Shown here: positions 34,882 through 44,674 of the stretch, in pieces | How the letters are laid out: each line of letters opens with the position of its first letter | Numbering within the stretch: the first letter of the stretch is position 1 | Assembly (NCBI RefSeq): GCF_022532105.1 | Contig: NZ_CP092832.1 | Span: 124,001-188,000, forward strand | Direction: 5' to 3' | DNA: 64,000 nucleotides | Source of the DNA: Flavobacterium sp. HJ-32-4 | GTDB lineage: Bacteria; Bacteroidota; Bacteroidia; Flavobacteriales; Flavobacteriaceae | Notes under the pieces: model-generated | What the model was told of the DNA's origin: nothing | Database searches by the model: none | The model's input: only the letters and a program-made list of their open reading frames with translations | Translations under genes and position numbers: made by a program

Positions 34882-35778
34882 TCAACGTCCCATTCGTATT
34901 TGCATCCGGTTATTGCCGCCAGGTCCCATACCCTGTTCCTTTAGTTCCTCCATCTTCTTGACCACAATGTCGTCGTATTCTTTCTGGCTGACGACCTTGC
35001 CGGAAGACGGCTCTTTGATGTCGGCTTTTTCCTTGACATTCAACACCACCTTCGAACACAGGATCACCGTTTTTCCATCCGATACCTCCAAAATCAAACC
35101 CGGAAGCCCCCAATAGTCGCCCGGGCCCTGGTTGATGGGGATATCCGGGGTGTACCACGCTGTGATCGTGATTTCTTTCTGCATTTCAAATTGATCAGTG
35201 AAGTTGGTCGACTTCTTTTCGTCTTTCTCCTCTTTCTTCTCCTCTGGCTTCCCCTTGAAACGGAAGTTCCGGAAATCGGCCGGAGAGGCAGGACGTACCG
35301 CCGTAGCTTTGTAGCAGGTGTATCCGCCTATTTGCCGTGTTTCCCCTTCGAGTTTCCACTCTAATTTCGGGAGTGAATCTTTTACGAGGAACTCTTTCCC
35401 CATGAACTCTTTATCAACGACGTAGCGTTTCTCTTTTACATTTTTATAATAGGTGCCGCCACCACCCATGAATGACATCATCATCCGGCGACCGCCCCCC
35501 ATGCCGTCGCCGCCGGGAGTGTCGAGTTTTTCCTCTTCTTTATAAATCGAGGCACTGCGGTCAAAATTCAGGATGAAAGTCTTTTCGAACATCGCTTTCA
35601 TCCGATCTTCGATCATCTTTCGCATTTCAGGCGTGATCTCGCGGTTGCCGCCCATGGCCGAATTGAAATCGGCGGTGCTGGTCTTTGATTCGTAAACAGC
35701 CATGCCCTGGAAGTCTTTCTGGGCGACAGCGGAAGCTGACACCAGAAAAAGGGCCATAAAATAGTGGAGGTGTTTCAT
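34882..35778 (-). CDS. GLPGLI family protein
   Basis: A 298-residue exported protein (signal ending SASAVAQ) with the family motif in GDYWGLPGLILEVSDG. A Gly/Met-rich segment (GGDGMGGGRRMMMSFMGGGG) lies in the middle, and there is a Lys/Glu-rich insert before the motif. GLPGLI proteins are of unknown function and often lie beside TonB-dependent-receptor-like genes, as here. Confidence 0.9.
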   Translation of the reverse strand: MKHLHYFMALFLVSASAVAQKDFQGMAVYESKTSTADFNSAMGGNREITPEMRKMIEDRMKAMFEKTFILNFDRSASIYKEEEKLDTPGGDGMGGGRRMMMSFMGGGGTYYKNVKEKRYVVDKEFMGKEFLVKDSLPKLEWKLEGETRQIGGYTCYKATAVRPASPADFRNFRFKGKPEEKKEEKDEKKSTNFTDQFEMQKEITITAWYTPDIPINQGPGDYWGLPGLILEVSDGKTVILCSKVVLNVKEKADIKEPSSGKVVSQKEYDDIVVKKMEELKEQGMGPGGNNRMQIRMGR

Positions 35779-35907
35779 TGGGAGGAATTTAATCTCGGCA
35801 AATATGACAAAAAGCGAAGGCGAATGTTACGAAAACTGTGTTAATTTATGGGGTCCTGTGTAAAAAAACACCCCTGTTGCCCAAGTGGTTTTTTGTACCT
35901 TCGGAAC

Positions 35908-36675
35908 ATGAAAAAGTGGTTGCTTTTACTTTGGATTTCAGCCGGATGGTGCCAGACACCTGCAAAAGACAGCGCTTCCATTCCCTTCGACGCCGATGTG
36001 TTCTGCGGGCGGGACGCGTCGGGTGCCCTATATGGCATCCTCGACAATACCTTTTTCCGGCAAACCGGCGCGGATCGGGTGGAATACCGAAACGTGTCGC
36101 TCGGCCATCTGCTGCGGGTCGACCTTCGAAACCCGTTACGGATGGTGCTGTTCTACAGCGACTTCAACACGGCGGTTTTGTTGGACAATCAATTGAACGA
36201 AATCCAGCGCATACCGTTTGCGGAGAAAGACCCGGCGTTGCTGGTGACCGCGTGTGGACTCGCCTCGCAAAACCGGATTTGGCTATACGACAGCCTGACG
36301 TTGCGACTGGGGCTTTACGACCTGAACTCGGGTAAAACAACCTTCATTACACAACCGATTCCACGACCCGTGACCTATGCCTCCGATTTCAACGACTTCT
36401 ACTGGATCGACGAAAAAGGGATTTACTACACCTGCAATGTCTTCGGACGGATGGTGACGGTCGGACGGGTGGCCACCGGCGACGGCCTGCAACTGGAAAA
36501 CGGTCGGATATGGCGCGTTGACGGCACCTCCATCCGGTTTTTTCCCGACGGTTCAGGCGTGGAAAAAACGGTATTGGACGCCGGAAAAAGCATTAAAAAT
36601 TTCGCGGTCTCCGACGGAATTTTAAGTATTTTTACCGACCACGAAATTACGAACTACAAAATCCCATTACGCTGA
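35908..36675 (+). CDS. Exported protein of unknown function, upstream of the nucleoside kinase
   Basis: A 255-residue protein with a signal peptide (MKKWLLLLWISAGWCQTPA). Repeating short beta strands (LRVDLRNPLRMVLFYSDFN, RIWLYDSLTLRLGLYDLNSG) suggest a propeller-like fold. I do not recognise a named family. ATG 35908 lies just after a TACCTTCG element (35896-35903). Its TGA overlaps the kinase ATG. Confidence 0.78.
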   Translation: MKKWLLLLWISAGWCQTPAKDSASIPFDADVFCGRDASGALYGILDNTFFRQTGADRVEYRNVSLGHLLRVDLRNPLRMVLFYSDFNTAVLLDNQLNEIQRIPFAEKDPALLVTACGLASQNRIWLYDSLTLRLGLYDLNSGKTTFITQPIPRPVTYASDFNDFYWIDEKGIYYTCNVFGRMVTVGRVATGDGLQLENGRIWRVDGTSIRFFPDGSGVEKTVLDAGKSIKNFAVSDGILSIFTDHEITNYKIPLR

Positions 36676-37289
36676 TGCACATCGCGATTGCCGGAAACAT
36701 CGGTGCCGGAAAAACGACCCTGACCCGCCTTTTGGCCAAGCACTTCAACTGGGAACCGCATTATGAGGATGTGGTCGACAATCCGTATCTCGACGACTTT
36801 TACCACCAGATGGAACGTTGGTCGTTCAACCTGCAGATTTACTTCCTGAACAGTCGTTTCCGCCAGATTCTGCAGTTTCGTGAAAGTGGTAAGAAAATCA
36901 TACAGGACCGTACTATTTACGAGGATGCGCACATTTTTGCGCCTAACCTCCACGCGATGGGGCTCATGACCAATCGCGACTTCCAGAACTACACCATGCT
37001 GTTCGAATTGATGGAAAGTCTGGTCAGTTCACCGGATATGTTGATTTATCTGCGCAGTTCGATTCCCAACCTGGTATCGCAGATCCATAAAAGAGGGCGG
37101 GATTACGAAAACTCGATCTCCATCGATTACCTCAGTCGCCTTAACGAACGCTATGAAGCCTGGATCCAGAAATACGACAAAGGCAAACTGCTGATCATCG
37201 ACGTCGATAAAATTGACTTCGTCAACAACCCTGAAGACTTGGGGAATGTGATCAACCGGATTAATGCGGAGTTGAACGGGTTGTTTTAG
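36675..37289 (+). CDS. Deoxynucleoside kinase
   Basis: A 204-residue salvage kinase of the dGK/dCK/TK2 family. It has the P-loop AIAGNIGAGKTTL at the N-terminus, the DRTIYEDAHIFA motif in the middle (catalytic Glu and Arg region) and a late GRDYENSISIDYLSRLNERYE. It phosphorylates deoxynucleosides; the preferred base cannot be told. An 8-base tandem repeat starts two bases after the stop. Confidence 0.9.
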   Translation: MHIAIAGNIGAGKTTLTRLLAKHFNWEPHYEDVVDNPYLDDFYHQMERWSFNLQIYFLNSRFRQILQFRESGKKIIQDRTIYEDAHIFAPNLHAMGLMTNRDFQNYTMLFELMESLVSSPDMLIYLRSSIPNLVSQIHKRGRDYENSISIDYLSRLNERYEAWIQKYDKGKLLIIDVDKIDFVNNPEDLGNVINRINAELNGLF

Positions 37290-37291
37290 TG

Positions 37292-37377
37292 GAGTAACTG
37301 AGTAAATGAGTAAATGAGTAACTGAGTAACTGAGTAACTGAGTAACTGAGTAACTGAGTAACTGAGTAACTGAGTAC
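37292..37377. repeat. Tandem repeat, 8-bp unit
   Basis: Ten full copies of GAGTAACT (two read GAGTAAAT) plus a partial copy, directly after the kinase stop. Every reading frame on the plus strand meets TAA or TGA. Confidence 0.95.
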
Positions 37378-37490
37378 AAATTTACGGGGTACTGGGAAGG
37401 CGTCCCATTTTCCCTTCTTTTTTTCGTTGCATTTTTTAACAAAATAGGTGGTTTTCCCGTACCGCTGTTTTCCGCATTTCGGGTACCTTT

Positions 37491-37525
37491 CAGACCTCAA
37501 AGGTTTTGAAAACCTTTGAGGTCTG
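37491..37525. repeat. Perfect 17-bp inverted repeat
   Basis: CAGACCTCAAAGGTTTT, one base, then its exact reverse complement. It lies in a gene-free stretch between the kinase and pyrophosphatase genes. It looks like a REP-type dispersed palindrome; no T-run follows, so it is not a classical terminator. Confidence 0.9.
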
Positions 37526-37654
37526 GGGGCTCCTCCACTTCAAAAAATTCTCGACCGCCTCCGCGGGTTTTACTGAGCGCGTCTTCGCAACATACGCTCC
37601 ATCCCAAATCCCACCGCCGATACGCACTAGCTGCATCACACCCTAAACCATAAA

Positions 37655-37684
37655 TAAAAAAACCTCCCGATTAGGAGGTTTTTC
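37655..37684. terminator. Intrinsic terminator after the pyrophosphatase gene
   Basis: AACCTCC (37661-37667) pairs with GGAGGTT (37674-37680). On the minus strand it lies 20 bases past the stop and is followed by a T-run. Confidence 0.85.
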
Positions 37685-37703
37685 TTTATCTGTGTAAGAA
37701 CGC

Positions 37704-40067
37704 TTAGTTCTCTGTCGCTTCTGTTTCTTCAGCTGCAGGTTCAACAGCAGCAGGTGCAGCAGGCGCAGCGGTTTCGGCCCCTACACGGTGCTCGCAAGAC
37801 GCATTGGTGCAGCCTTTTGCTTTGCACTCTTCTGCGCTCATCGACTGGCATTTGCCCGAATCAACCGAACAACAAGAAGCCGTTTGCACACCTTCTTTTA
37901 CGGTTGTGGCATGATGACCACCTAGGATCGGCGCAATCACAAGTCCAACAAGACACGTAAGCTTGATCAGGATGTTCATAGACGGACCTGATGTATCTTT
38001 AAACGGATCACCCACAGTATCACCTGTTACAGCCGCTTTGTGTGCATCCGAACCTTTATAGGTCATTTCGCCGTTGATCATAACACCGGCTTCGAACGAT
38101 TTCTTCGCATTATCCCAAGCACCACCGGCGTTGTTCTGGAAAATCGCCCAAAGAACGCCTGAAACGCACACACCGGCCATATAACCACCCAAGGCCTCAG
38201 CCCCCATGAAAATCCCCACAAGGATTGGAACGGTGATGGTGATGGCGCCCGGAAGCATCATCTCGCGCAGCGCAGCACGGGTAGAGATATCCACACACTT
38301 ACCGTAGTCAGGTTTGCCGGTTCCTTCCATGATACCCGGAATTTCGCGGAACTGACGACGTACTTCGTTCACCATATCCATAGCTGCCTTACCTACCGAT
38401 TGCATCGCAAGGGCCGAGAAAACAACTGGAATCATACCACCGATGAACAGCGCCGACAATACATCAGCCTTGAAGATGTTGATACCGTCGATGCCGGTAA
38501 ATGTTACATACGCTGCAAAAAGCGCCAGTGCCGTAAGGGCAGCAGATGCAATTGCAAAACCTTTACCAACGGCCGCTGTGGTGTTACCCACTGAGTCAAG
38601 AACGTCGGTACGCTGACGTACTTCTTTCGGAAGCTCGCTCATTTCAGCTACACCACCTGCGTTATCCGCAATCGGGCCAAACGCGTCAATTGCCAACTGC
38701 ATAGCCGTAGTCGCCATCATGGCCGACGCGGCAATCGCTACACCGTAGAAACCCGCGAGTGCATACGATCCCCAGATCGCCGCAGCGAAAAGGAGTACGG
38801 ATGAGAACGTCGACTTCATACCGGTAGCTAAACCTGCAATGATGTTGGTAGCGGCACCGGTTGACGAGTTCTGCACGATGTTCAACACCGGCTTTTTGCC
38901 AAGGGCCGTATAGAATTCAGTGAATGCCGAAATCAATAGTCCTACTGCCAAGCCTACCAGGGTGGCATAGAATACGTTCATCTTCGGAATGGTCACCATG
39001 CCTTCACCGAAGAACTTCATCTGGATCTCAGCTGGCAACATATAATCAATCAGGAAGTAACAAGCGACTACCGTAAGCCCAAGCGACACATAATTCCCCA
39101 GGTTAAGGGCACCCTGCACCTGTGCTTCTTTGGCGTCATTGTTTTTGATACGGACGAAGAAGGTTCCGATGATAGAAGAAAGGATACCTACACCGGCAAT
39201 AACCAGCGGAAGTACGATCGGTCCCATATTATTGAATTTGTCGGTGAACTGTGCGCCACCAGCTTCTGTCATGTCTTTGATAATGTAGTTACCCAACACC
39301 ATTGAGGCGAGTACGGTAGCCACATACGAACCGAAAAGGTCAGCACCCATACCGGCTACGTCACCAACGTTATCACCTACGTTATCGGCAATCGTGGCAG
39401 GGTTACGCGGGTCATCCTCAGGGATTCCGGCTTCAACTTTACCCACGAGGTCAGCACCTACGTCAGCTGCTTTTGTATAGATACCTCCACCCACACGGGC
39501 GAAGAGTGCAATCGATTCAGCACCCAGTGAGAACCCGGCAAGGGTTTCCAGCACCAGGGTCATCTGTGTGTAAAAGTCACCGCCTTCGGTCACAAATTGT
39601 GATACGAAGAACAGGAAGAAAAGGGAGAGGCCCAATACGGCAAGACCGGCAACACCCAGACCCATAACCGTTCCGCCACCGAAGGAAACCTTAAGGGCGT
39701 CAGGAAGGCTGGTACGAGCGGCCTGTGTAGTACGGACATTTGATTTCGTTGCAATACGCATCCCGATGTTACCGGCAAGCGCTGAAAACACGGCGCCGAA
39801 AACAAAGGCTACGACAATCATCCAGTGCGATGTCTCAACTAGTTGGGATACAGCGAAGAGCGCACCTCCTGCCAATACGACGAAAATACCCAGAATGCGG
39901 TACTCGGCGTTAAGGAACGCAAGAGCGCCCTCTGCAATGGCTTTCGAAATGCCTTGCATTTTCTCATCACCTGCAGGCTGTTTGTTTACCCACATCGCCT
40001 TGACCAGCATGAACGCAAGTCCGATAACCGCCATAGCGACAGGAACATAAACGATAAATTTCTCCAT
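37704..40067 (-). CDS. hppA: Membrane-bound ion-pumping pyrophosphatase
   Basis: A 787-residue integral membrane pump that uses pyrophosphate hydrolysis to export H+ or Na+. It has about 16 membrane helices and the substrate-binding [22 protein letters not shown]. Alanine in [18 protein letters not shown] marks the potassium-dependent class. The C-terminus carries an unusual Cys-rich stretch (six Cys within [18 protein letters not shown] and the next 12 residues) and an Ala/Pro/Glu tail, beyond the normal family end. Confidence 0.94.
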   Translation of the reverse strand: MEKFIVYVPVAMAVIGLAFMLVKAMWVNKQPAGDEKMQGISKAIAEGALAFLNAEYRILGIFVVLAGGALFAVSQLVETSHWMIVVAFVFGAVFSALAGNIGMRIATKSNVRTTQAARTSLPDALKVSFGGGTVMGLGVAGLAVLGLSLFFLFFVSQFVTEGGDFYTQMTLVLETLAGFSLGAESIALFARVGGGIYTKAADVGADLVGKVEAGIPEDDPRNPATIADNVGDNVGDVAGMGADLFGSYVATVLASMVLGNYIIKDMTEAGGAQFTDKFNNMGPIVLPLVIAGVGILSSIIGTFFVRIKNNDAKEAQVQGALNLGNYVSLGLTVVACYFLIDYMLPAEIQMKFFGEGMVTIPKMNVFYATLVGLAVGLLISAFTEFYTALGKKPVLNIVQNSSTGAATNIIAGLATGMKSTFSSVLLFAAAIWGSYALAGFYGVAIAASAMMATTAMQLAIDAFGPIADNAGGVAEMSELPKEVRQRTDVLDSVGNTTAAVGKGFAIASAALTALALFAAYVTFTGIDGINIFKADVLSALFIGGMIPVVFSALAMQSVGKAAMDMVNEVRRQFREIPGIMEGTGKPDYGKCVDISTRAALREMMLPGAITITVPILVGIFMGAEALGGYMAGVCVSGVLWAIFQNNAGGAWDNAKKSFEAGVMINGEMTYKGSDAHKAAVTGDTVGDPFKDTSGPSMNILIKLTCLVGLVIAPILGGHHATTVKEGVQTASCCSVDSGKCQSMSAEECKAKGCTNASCEHRVGAETAAPAAPAAVEPAAEETEATEN

Positions 40068-40179
40068 AAGTTCTTAGTCTTTTATTAACGGGTGCAAAAA
40101 TAACAAATTTTTAAGATGCGGAAGGGGTTTTCGCCGGAAATAAAAGCCGCCTTTTCCCGTCGCTGGCCAAACGGCCGTT

Positions 40180-40779
40180 TTACATATCAAAACGACCTCT
40201 GCTGCGAAGATAATGATGCCACAACAGGTACGCCGCCGCTGTGCGATACGGCTTCCAGGTTGCCGCTTTCGCTTCCCTTTCGGCAGCCGACAGGTCGGGC
40301 CAGAATTCTTTCATGGTGTTGACGATGGCGATGTCGCCCAGCGGCAGTATATCTTCTGATTGCAGGCAAAACATGAGGTAGACATCAATCGACCAGTGCC
40401 CGACGCCTTTTATTTGAAGCAGTTCGGCCCGCACCTCAGCTTCCGTCTTAGCTGACAGACTTTCAAAGTAGAGGATGCCTGACACTACCCGTTGCGCCAT
40501 GTCACGGATATACGCCGTTTTCTGTCGCGATACGCCGGCTTCGCGGAATACCTCATCCGGCGCAGCCAGGCTTTTTTCAGGGGTCACCGATTCCAGGGCG
40601 AGTTCGAGTTTCCGATAGGTGGCCTTCGCCGATGCAATCGACACCTGTTGCTCCAGGATGATGTGCACCATGGCCGCGAAACCGGGTGCGCGCAATTGAG
40701 GTGTGGGATAACCGTAGGTGGCCACTATTTCATGGAAAGTAACATCTGCCGCGGTAAGGTGGTCGAACGCATGTTTCAT
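40180..40779 (-). CDS. DNA-3-methyladenine glycosylase (AlkA/HhH-GPD type)
   Basis: A 199-residue base-excision repair enzyme. The helix-hairpin-helix is LLQIKGVGHWSIDVYLMF and the catalytic aspartate is in LPLGDIAIV. The early PGFAAMVHIILEQQVSIASA is also typical. Shorter than E. coli AlkA because the N-terminal beta domain is absent. Confidence 0.88.
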   Translation of the reverse strand: MKHAFDHLTAADVTFHEIVATYGYPTPQLRAPGFAAMVHIILEQQVSIASAKATYRKLELALESVTPEKSLAAPDEVFREAGVSRQKTAYIRDMAQRVVSGILYFESLSAKTEAEVRAELLQIKGVGHWSIDVYLMFCLQSEDILPLGDIAIVNTMKEFWPDLSAAEREAKAATWKPYRTAAAYLLWHHYLRSRGRFDM

Positions 40780-40802
40780 GAAAATGGGATTTGGCGTACC
40801 CG

Positions 40803-43286
40803 CTAGAAATAAAACCCAAACGATCCCTTCACCCCGAAGTTGTTGGAAGTCGGACTGATATAGGATCCCCTCCAGGCGAACTCAATACGGAACACCTTGA
40901 AGATGTTTCCGATACCGGCATTCCACTCCCAATAGAAGTTTTCCGGCGCACGGTATTCGAGTCCGGAGGGGATATTAATCAGCTTGTTCTTATCACTGAT
41001 CGTCCCCACCACGCCCTTGAAGCCAATCGTTTCACGCCAGTTGAGTTTGCGCAACGGACCGATCCGCGAGAAAATGCGCCCACCGAAATTGTGCTGCAAC
41101 TGCAACGTAGCATAGGTATCAGCGGCGAACTCGTAGAAGTCAAGCAGGTTAAACGTGTTCTCAATCGTAAAGTACGTTTGGTTACCCGGCACAATCGTCA
41201 TGAGGCCCAGCGGAATGTAACTATAGGTCTTCCCCAACTCCGTAATGACATCCAGACGGCCCAGCCCCCCGATGTTCAGCGGCTGTTTGTAATACAACTG
41301 GAAGCGCTCGTAATCGAAGTCGCTGTCGAAGACGCCTTTGAAGCCCTGGCTGTAGTTAAGGAACAGGCGTGTATACGGACTGTCGACGATGTTGCGCTCG
41401 ACGCCATACCCGACGGTTTTACGCTTCGGCGTCCAGTCGAGCTGTATACTCATTTCCGACTGCCGGATATTGCTCTTCACTTCCTGTTGCGTAAGATCGG
41501 TGTAATACGCAAGGCTGAACGTAGGCGAGGCCGACTCCAGCGTTCGATAGGAAAAACCACCCTGGAAGGTCAGGTTCTTCACCGGCTCGATTTCCAACGA
41601 CACCGAACTCAGGCTAATGGTCGTCAGTTTGCCATTACTGCCGTTGGTGAACAACGCCGATGAAGCGAAACTCCGGCCCAGGATATCATTCGTCGTCGTA
41701 AGGCTCGCACCAATCTGTTCTACATCGCGTCGATGACCACCTGTCAGTATGAGACGCTTGTTCTTATCGAGCAACCACCGGCCCGACACGCCATATTTTA
41801 CTTTATCGTCCTTAAAACCATACGCCAGGTAGCCCTGGAGACGCCACGGGTCGTTCTGGCCGAAATACGTACGCCCGCCCGCCCGAATCCGCAGGCCTTC
41901 CACTTCATTAAATCCGAAAGTAGAGAAAATCGGGCCGTAATCGAAATGCCCGAACTGCACGTAGCCACTTCCGAGGATCGACACCAAATCGTATAATCGC
42001 TGGAACTTCCGGTTGTGCTGCAGGCTGTCGAGCATGTTGTAAACACCCTTTTCGTCTTTATTGAGTTCCTCGAAGCGGTTCTCCGCCCAGAAATCGTCGT
42101 CGCGCTTGTAGACCGATTCATCAAACGAGTTCACCTCCGGCCGGTAGAATTCCTCCGGATGTTCCTTATTGAACACGTGATTGCGGAAAAGTGTCGTCCG
42201 CTTCCCATAAATCCCTTTTGATTTCTCCTTCTTGTTCAGGGCGAAATCGGTCATCATATAGTCGCGCGTCAGCAAAAACACCGAATCGTTCACCACGTCA
42301 AACTCCTGCTCAATATAGATGTCTTTCACCCAGTTGATGTTCGCGCTTTTCGTCGCCGCCATACTGATTGACTTGATGGCAAAGGTCGTGTCGGCCACCC
42401 AGAAGTCGCCTTTGAATGTCAACTCGCCCTTTCGTCGGGGGTAAAACACAATATTATAACACCACTTTTTATCCACAAAGGCACTATCGGCCAACACATA
42501 GTTATAGACATCAATACCGGTGCGCGACAACGGACTTGTGAAGGCCTTGTCAAAAAACTTCAGGTAGTTGTCGTAAATATCGTATTCAGCATACAGGTCT
42601 TTGATGAAGGCCAGGATCTGTTGGTTCGAACTGAAACCGGAGTTCTTGTTCGCCTTCAGCACCTCCTTGACTTTACTGCGTACGTTGTCGCCATACACAT
42701 TCGAAAGCGCTTCGTTAATGAAGATAGGCAGGTAGGTCTTACCGGTGATGCTCGAGGTATCCATGTAGGTAAAAACGAACTCCATCCCTTTGAACAGCTT
42801 ACTCTTCATCATGGCACTGTCAATGGTGTTCATGTCGAACTCCACCTTCTCATACTTCTCCATTTCATACTGCTTGAACATCTTCAAGCCGTTCTTGCGA
42901 CGTCGCGCCCAGATTTTCCGAAGGATATCAAGCGCGGGGTTGTTCTTTTTCGACGTCTTACCCGTATACACCTTCACCTCTTTCAGCTCCTGTCCATCCG
43001 GAAGTGTCACTTTCATATTATAGCTGACGCTCTTGGTCAGGTCGACCTCCACTGTCTGGTAGCCCACGAACGATACCACCAGCAATTTGCGATTGTAAGG
43101 CGACTCAAGGTAAAAGTGGCCGTCTTCGTTCGTCACCACCCCTTCGGTGGTTCCTTTGAACGACACATTGGCGAAGCCTACCGGGAGTCCCTGGCTGTCA
43201 ACCACGACACCAGACACCTTCGTCTGGCCCATGGCGGTAATCGATAGAAGAAAAAGGAAAAACGGAAGTAGTAATCGGTAATTCAT
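40803..43286 (-). CDS. DUF5686 outer-membrane protein with carboxypeptidase-like domain
   Basis: An 827-residue exported protein (signal MNYRLLLPFFLFLLSITAMGQ). A carboxypeptidase-regulatory-like beta domain (VSGVVVDSQGLPVGFANVSF) is followed by a DUF5686 region (LKEVKVYTGKTSKKNNPALD) and a C-terminal barrel-like half with alternating aromatic strands. Its function is unknown; relatives are common in Bacteroidota outer membranes. The start was chosen by the signal peptide; the 35 codons upstream are not conserved-looking and cross a terminator. Confidence 0.85.
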   Translation of the reverse strand: MNYRLLLPFFLFLLSITAMGQTKVSGVVVDSQGLPVGFANVSFKGTTEGVVTNEDGHFYLESPYNRKLLVVSFVGYQTVEVDLTKSVSYNMKVTLPDGQELKEVKVYTGKTSKKNNPALDILRKIWARRRKNGLKMFKQYEMEKYEKVEFDMNTIDSAMMKSKLFKGMEFVFTYMDTSSITGKTYLPIFINEALSNVYGDNVRSKVKEVLKANKNSGFSSNQQILAFIKDLYAEYDIYDNYLKFFDKAFTSPLSRTGIDVYNYVLADSAFVDKKWCYNIVFYPRRKGELTFKGDFWVADTTFAIKSISMAATKSANINWVKDIYIEQEFDVVNDSVFLLTRDYMMTDFALNKKEKSKGIYGKRTTLFRNHVFNKEHPEEFYRPEVNSFDESVYKRDDDFWAENRFEELNKDEKGVYNMLDSLQHNRKFQRLYDLVSILGSGYVQFGHFDYGPIFSTFGFNEVEGLRIRAGGRTYFGQNDPWRLQGYLAYGFKDDKVKYGVSGRWLLDKNKRLILTGGHRRDVEQIGASLTTTNDILGRSFASSALFTNGSNGKLTTISLSSVSLEIEPVKNLTFQGGFSYRTLESASPTFSLAYYTDLTQQEVKSNIRQSEMSIQLDWTPKRKTVGYGVERNIVDSPYTRLFLNYSQGFKGVFDSDFDYERFQLYYKQPLNIGGLGRLDVITELGKTYSYIPLGLMTIVPGNQTYFTIENTFNLLDFYEFAADTYATLQLQHNFGGRIFSRIGPLRKLNWRETIGFKGVVGTISDKNKLINIPSGLEYRAPENFYWEWNAGIGNIFKVFRIEFAWRGSYISPTSNNFGVKGSFGFYF

Positions 43287-43293
43287 AAAATAA

Positions 43294-43318
43294 AAAGGCT
43301 CCTCGTTAGCAGAGGAGC
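43294..43318 (-). terminator. Intrinsic terminator after pdhB
   Basis: GGCTCCTC pairs with GAGGAGCC; on the minus strand a T-rich run follows. It separates pdhB from the DUF5686 gene. Confidence 0.85.
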
Positions 43319-43388
43319 CCAAAGATACCGTATTAATTGAAAATGGGTAAAGGGTGGGGCGAAATTTACAACACAACCGCCTGTCCCC

Positions 43389-43424
43389 CAATTCTCAATT
43401 ATCAATTGTCAATTATCAATTCTT
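43389..43424. repeat. Heptamer repeat at the end of pdhB
   Basis: Five units of seven on the theme AATTATC/AATTGTC/AATTCTC. The last Asn codon and the TGA stop of pdhB lie inside the array. Confidence 0.85.
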
Positions 43425-44399
43425 CTTATACGCCACTTTGCGAACCGCCTTAATCACGTCGTCCGCATTCGGCAACCATTCTTTCAGCAACACCGGAGAA
43501 TACGGCGCAGGTGTGTCAGCCGTCGTAATACGTTGGATCGGCGCATCGAGGTAGTCAAAAGCACGCTCCTGCACGATATACGTAATCTCGCCCGCCACGC
43601 TCGCAAACGGCCAGGCCTCTTCCAGCACAACCAGGCGATTGGTTTTCTTCACCGAGTTCAGGATCGCGTCATAATCCATCGGACGCACGGTGCGCAGGTC
43701 GATTACTTCGCAGGAAATGCCTTCCGCAGCCAATGTTTCAGCCGCAGCCAACGCTTCCTTGATGATTTTTCCGAACGACACGATAGTCACATCCGAACCC
43801 TCACGTTTGATATCGGCCACACCAAGTGGAATCGTGTATTCCTCTTCCGGCACTTCGCCTTTGTCGCCATACATCTGCTCCGACTCCATGAAAATCACCG
43901 GATCGTTGTCGCGGATCGCCGATTTCAGCAAGCCTTTCGCATCATACGGCGTCGACGGCACCACCACCTTCAGTCCAGGTGTATTGGCAAACCAGTTCTC
44001 GAACGCCTGCGAGTGCGTTGCCGCCAACTGTCCGGCGGAAGCCGTAGGACCGCGGAACACCATCGGCATCGGGAACTGCCCGGCCGACATCTGGCGCATT
44101 TTCGCTGCGTTGTTGATGATCTGGTCGATACCGACGAGCGAGAAGTTAAAGGTCATGAATTCCACGATCGGACGACAGCCGTTCATGGCCGAACCTACCG
44201 CGATACCGGCAAAACCCAATTCGGCAATCGGCGTGTCGATCACGCGCTTCGGCCCGAACTCGTCGAGCATCCCTTTCGACGCTTTGTAGGCGCCGTTATA
44301 CTCGGCCACTTCCTCACCCATCAAATACACCGCTTCGTCGCGGCGCATCTCTTCACTCATCGCTTCGGCTATGGCCTCACGGAACTGTATCGTTCTCAT
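43416..44399 (-). CDS. pdhB: Pyruvate dehydrogenase E1 component, beta subunit
   Basis: A 327-residue beta subunit of the thiamine-dependent decarboxylase. It shows the opening REAIAEAMSEEMRRDEAVYLMGEEV, the TPIAELGFAGIAVG block, and the C-terminal VVLEEAWPFASVAGEI. The alpha subunit and E2 are not in the window. The stop is created within a heptamer repeat array, so the last residues (YKKN) may vary between strains. Confidence 0.93.
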   Translation of the reverse strand: MRTIQFREAIAEAMSEEMRRDEAVYLMGEEVAEYNGAYKASKGMLDEFGPKRVIDTPIAELGFAGIAVGSAMNGCRPIVEFMTFNFSLVGIDQIINNAAKMRQMSAGQFPMPMVFRGPTASAGQLAATHSQAFENWFANTPGLKVVVPSTPYDAKGLLKSAIRDNDPVIFMESEQMYGDKGEVPEEEYTIPLGVADIKREGSDVTIVSFGKIIKEALAAAETLAAEGISCEVIDLRTVRPMDYDAILNSVKKTNRLVVLEEAWPFASVAGEITYIVQERAFDYLDAPIQRITTADTPAPYSPVLLKEWLPNADDVIKAVRKVAYKKN

Positions 44400-44674
44400 A
44401 TATACGTGTTATCAGATTTTCGGATAGCAAAAATAGGGATTTTGTATGATTTGGGAAGTGGTTTCGGCGTTTTTGATAAGGGCGGACAATTCCGGCTGTC
44501 CGCTCTATCTTTCGCCGCGAACCCCGCGGCAAAAGGATGCCGCTTCCATCCGGGCCGCAATCCATGCTCCGAAATCGATATAATAGTGAAATTTAATATG
44601 CATGCATAGTAGTTTTTAGGGAAATACTTCGTACTTTCGCATCCGGAAAACTTCCCCTTTTAATCTGTGATTAC
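44400..44674. other. Structured intergenic region between pdhB and etfB
   Basis: The region holds several hairpin-forming pieces (GCGGACA...TGTCCGC around 44485-44507 and CCGCG...CGCGG at about 44513-44528). The divergent promoters of pdhB and etfB must lie here; TACTTTCG at 44632-44639 is the likely -7 element of etfB. The G+C-rich part resembles a dispersed intergenic element, but this could not be checked. Confidence 0.5.

Noticed and set aside
37441..37650. Possible small gene in the gene-free region before hppA
   Set aside because: No open frame of useful length with coding-like composition; only the palindrome and a terminator are clear.
43533..44609. 358-codon open frame antisense to pdhB
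   Set aside because: His- and Arg-rich composition typical of a reverse-strand shadow of a conserved gene.
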